A DNA stretch of 64,000 nucleotides, from the NCBI RefSeq assembly GCF_017168195.1, contig NZ_JADNYL010000004.1, positions 248,001 to 312,000 on the forward strand. Direction: 5' to 3'. The translations under genes and the position numbers were made by a program. Of the stretch, positions 63,772 to 64,000 are shown piece after piece; position 1 is the stretch's first letter; each line of letters starts with the position of its first letter. This stretch comes from Thalassotalea sp. G2M2-11. GTDB lineage: Bacteria > Pseudomonadota > Gammaproteobacteria > Enterobacterales > Alteromonadaceae. The notes below the pieces were generated by a model, which saw nothing but the letters and a program-made list of their open reading frames with translations, was not told the DNA's origin and ran no database searches.

Positions 63772-64000
63772 TTATTCAGTGTTTAACTTAACCGCGGTGC
63801 CAAAAACCATAATTTCAGATGAGCCATCCATTATTGTACTTGTGGTAAAACGAATACCAACAACCGCATCTGCGCCTTTTTGGTGAGCATTTTCAATTAA
63901 GCGTGAAACGGCAATATCTCGCGCATCAGTTAGCATTTCTGTATAACCACGAATTTCACCACCAACAATACTTTTTAAACCTGCCATAATGTCACGCCCA
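63772..64000 (-). CDS. YbjQ/DUF74 heavy-metal-binding family protein (5' end beyond window)
   Basis: C-terminal part of a YbjQ-family protein (usually about 105 aa, pentameric, function uncertain). Visible are GRDIMAGLKSIVGGEIRGYTEML and ENAHQKGADAVVGIRFTTS, which are family hallmarks. The ATG at 63985-63987 is an internal Met; the frame stays open to the window edge and the residues before it (GRDI) also match, so the true start lies outside. Confidence 0.9.
   Translation of the reverse strand, partial: GRDIMAGLKSIVGGEIRGYTEMLTDARDIAVSRLIENAHQKGADAVVGIRFTTSTIMDGSSEIMVFGTAVKLNTE

Overview
The window comes from the chromosome of a marine gammaproteobacterium of the Alteromonadales, most like Colwelliaceae (Colwellia/Thalassotalea type). 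The basis is the gene content and order: rpoZ-gmk, cytochrome c4 next to engB, the VC_2705-type symporter pair facing a DUF294 signalling protein, thiC-thiO-thiS-thiG-thiDE, letAB, many secreted peptidases and nucleases, and AT-rich DNA of roughly 40% GC by eye. The genus is an inference.

Layout. 1-5.7 kb: housekeeping genes (rpoZ, gmk, aspC, a DUF445 protein, a periplasmic cyclophilin, greB). Among them a class I cyclic-di-GMP riboswitch (minus strand, 4937-5034) leads a 60-aa protein and a small lipoprotein. 5.8-12.3 kb: a tightly packed six-gene plus-strand operon. It encodes a lipoprotein with five Lipoprotein_15 repeats, a c-type cytochrome lipoprotein, an outer-membrane barrel with an N-terminal haem motif, an ECF sigma factor, its anti-sigma factor and an alginate-export-like porin. 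It reads as a self-regulated cell-surface redox or transport module and is the best candidate for an undescribed system. 12.3-24.6 kb: LRR protein, tex, a very large two-nuclease secreted enzyme, a DcaP-like porin, a DPP IV peptidase, a DksA-like zinc-finger protein and a YdcH-like protein. 24.6-29.5 kb: a run of small minus-strand metabolic genes, then DnaQ-like and cNMP/CBS/DUF294 proteins. 29.8-40 kb: the sodium:solute symporter pair, S10 carboxypeptidase, chemoreceptor, two TPR paralogues and an M1 aminopeptidase.

40.1-46 kb: a TPP riboswitch followed by the thiamine operon. 46-53.4 kb: two DUF418 membrane proteins flanking letA/letB. LetB has eight MCE domains by eye, and letA is interrupted by a frame change at a six-A run. 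53.5-57.5 kb: a four-haem, internally duplicated cytochrome c4, engB, chrA and a small lipoprotein.

57.8-64 kb is accessory in character: a membrane-anchored ClpP-fold protein divergent from a DUF2167 gene, then two small membrane-protein genes each ending in an attC-like inverted repeat (a possible integrase-less cassette cluster), a small His-motif membrane protein, a MerR regulator with a 19-bp-spacer promoter, a membrane-bound XRE regulator and the 3' part of a YbjQ-family gene. No tRNA, rRNA, CRISPR array, transposase or integrase was seen.
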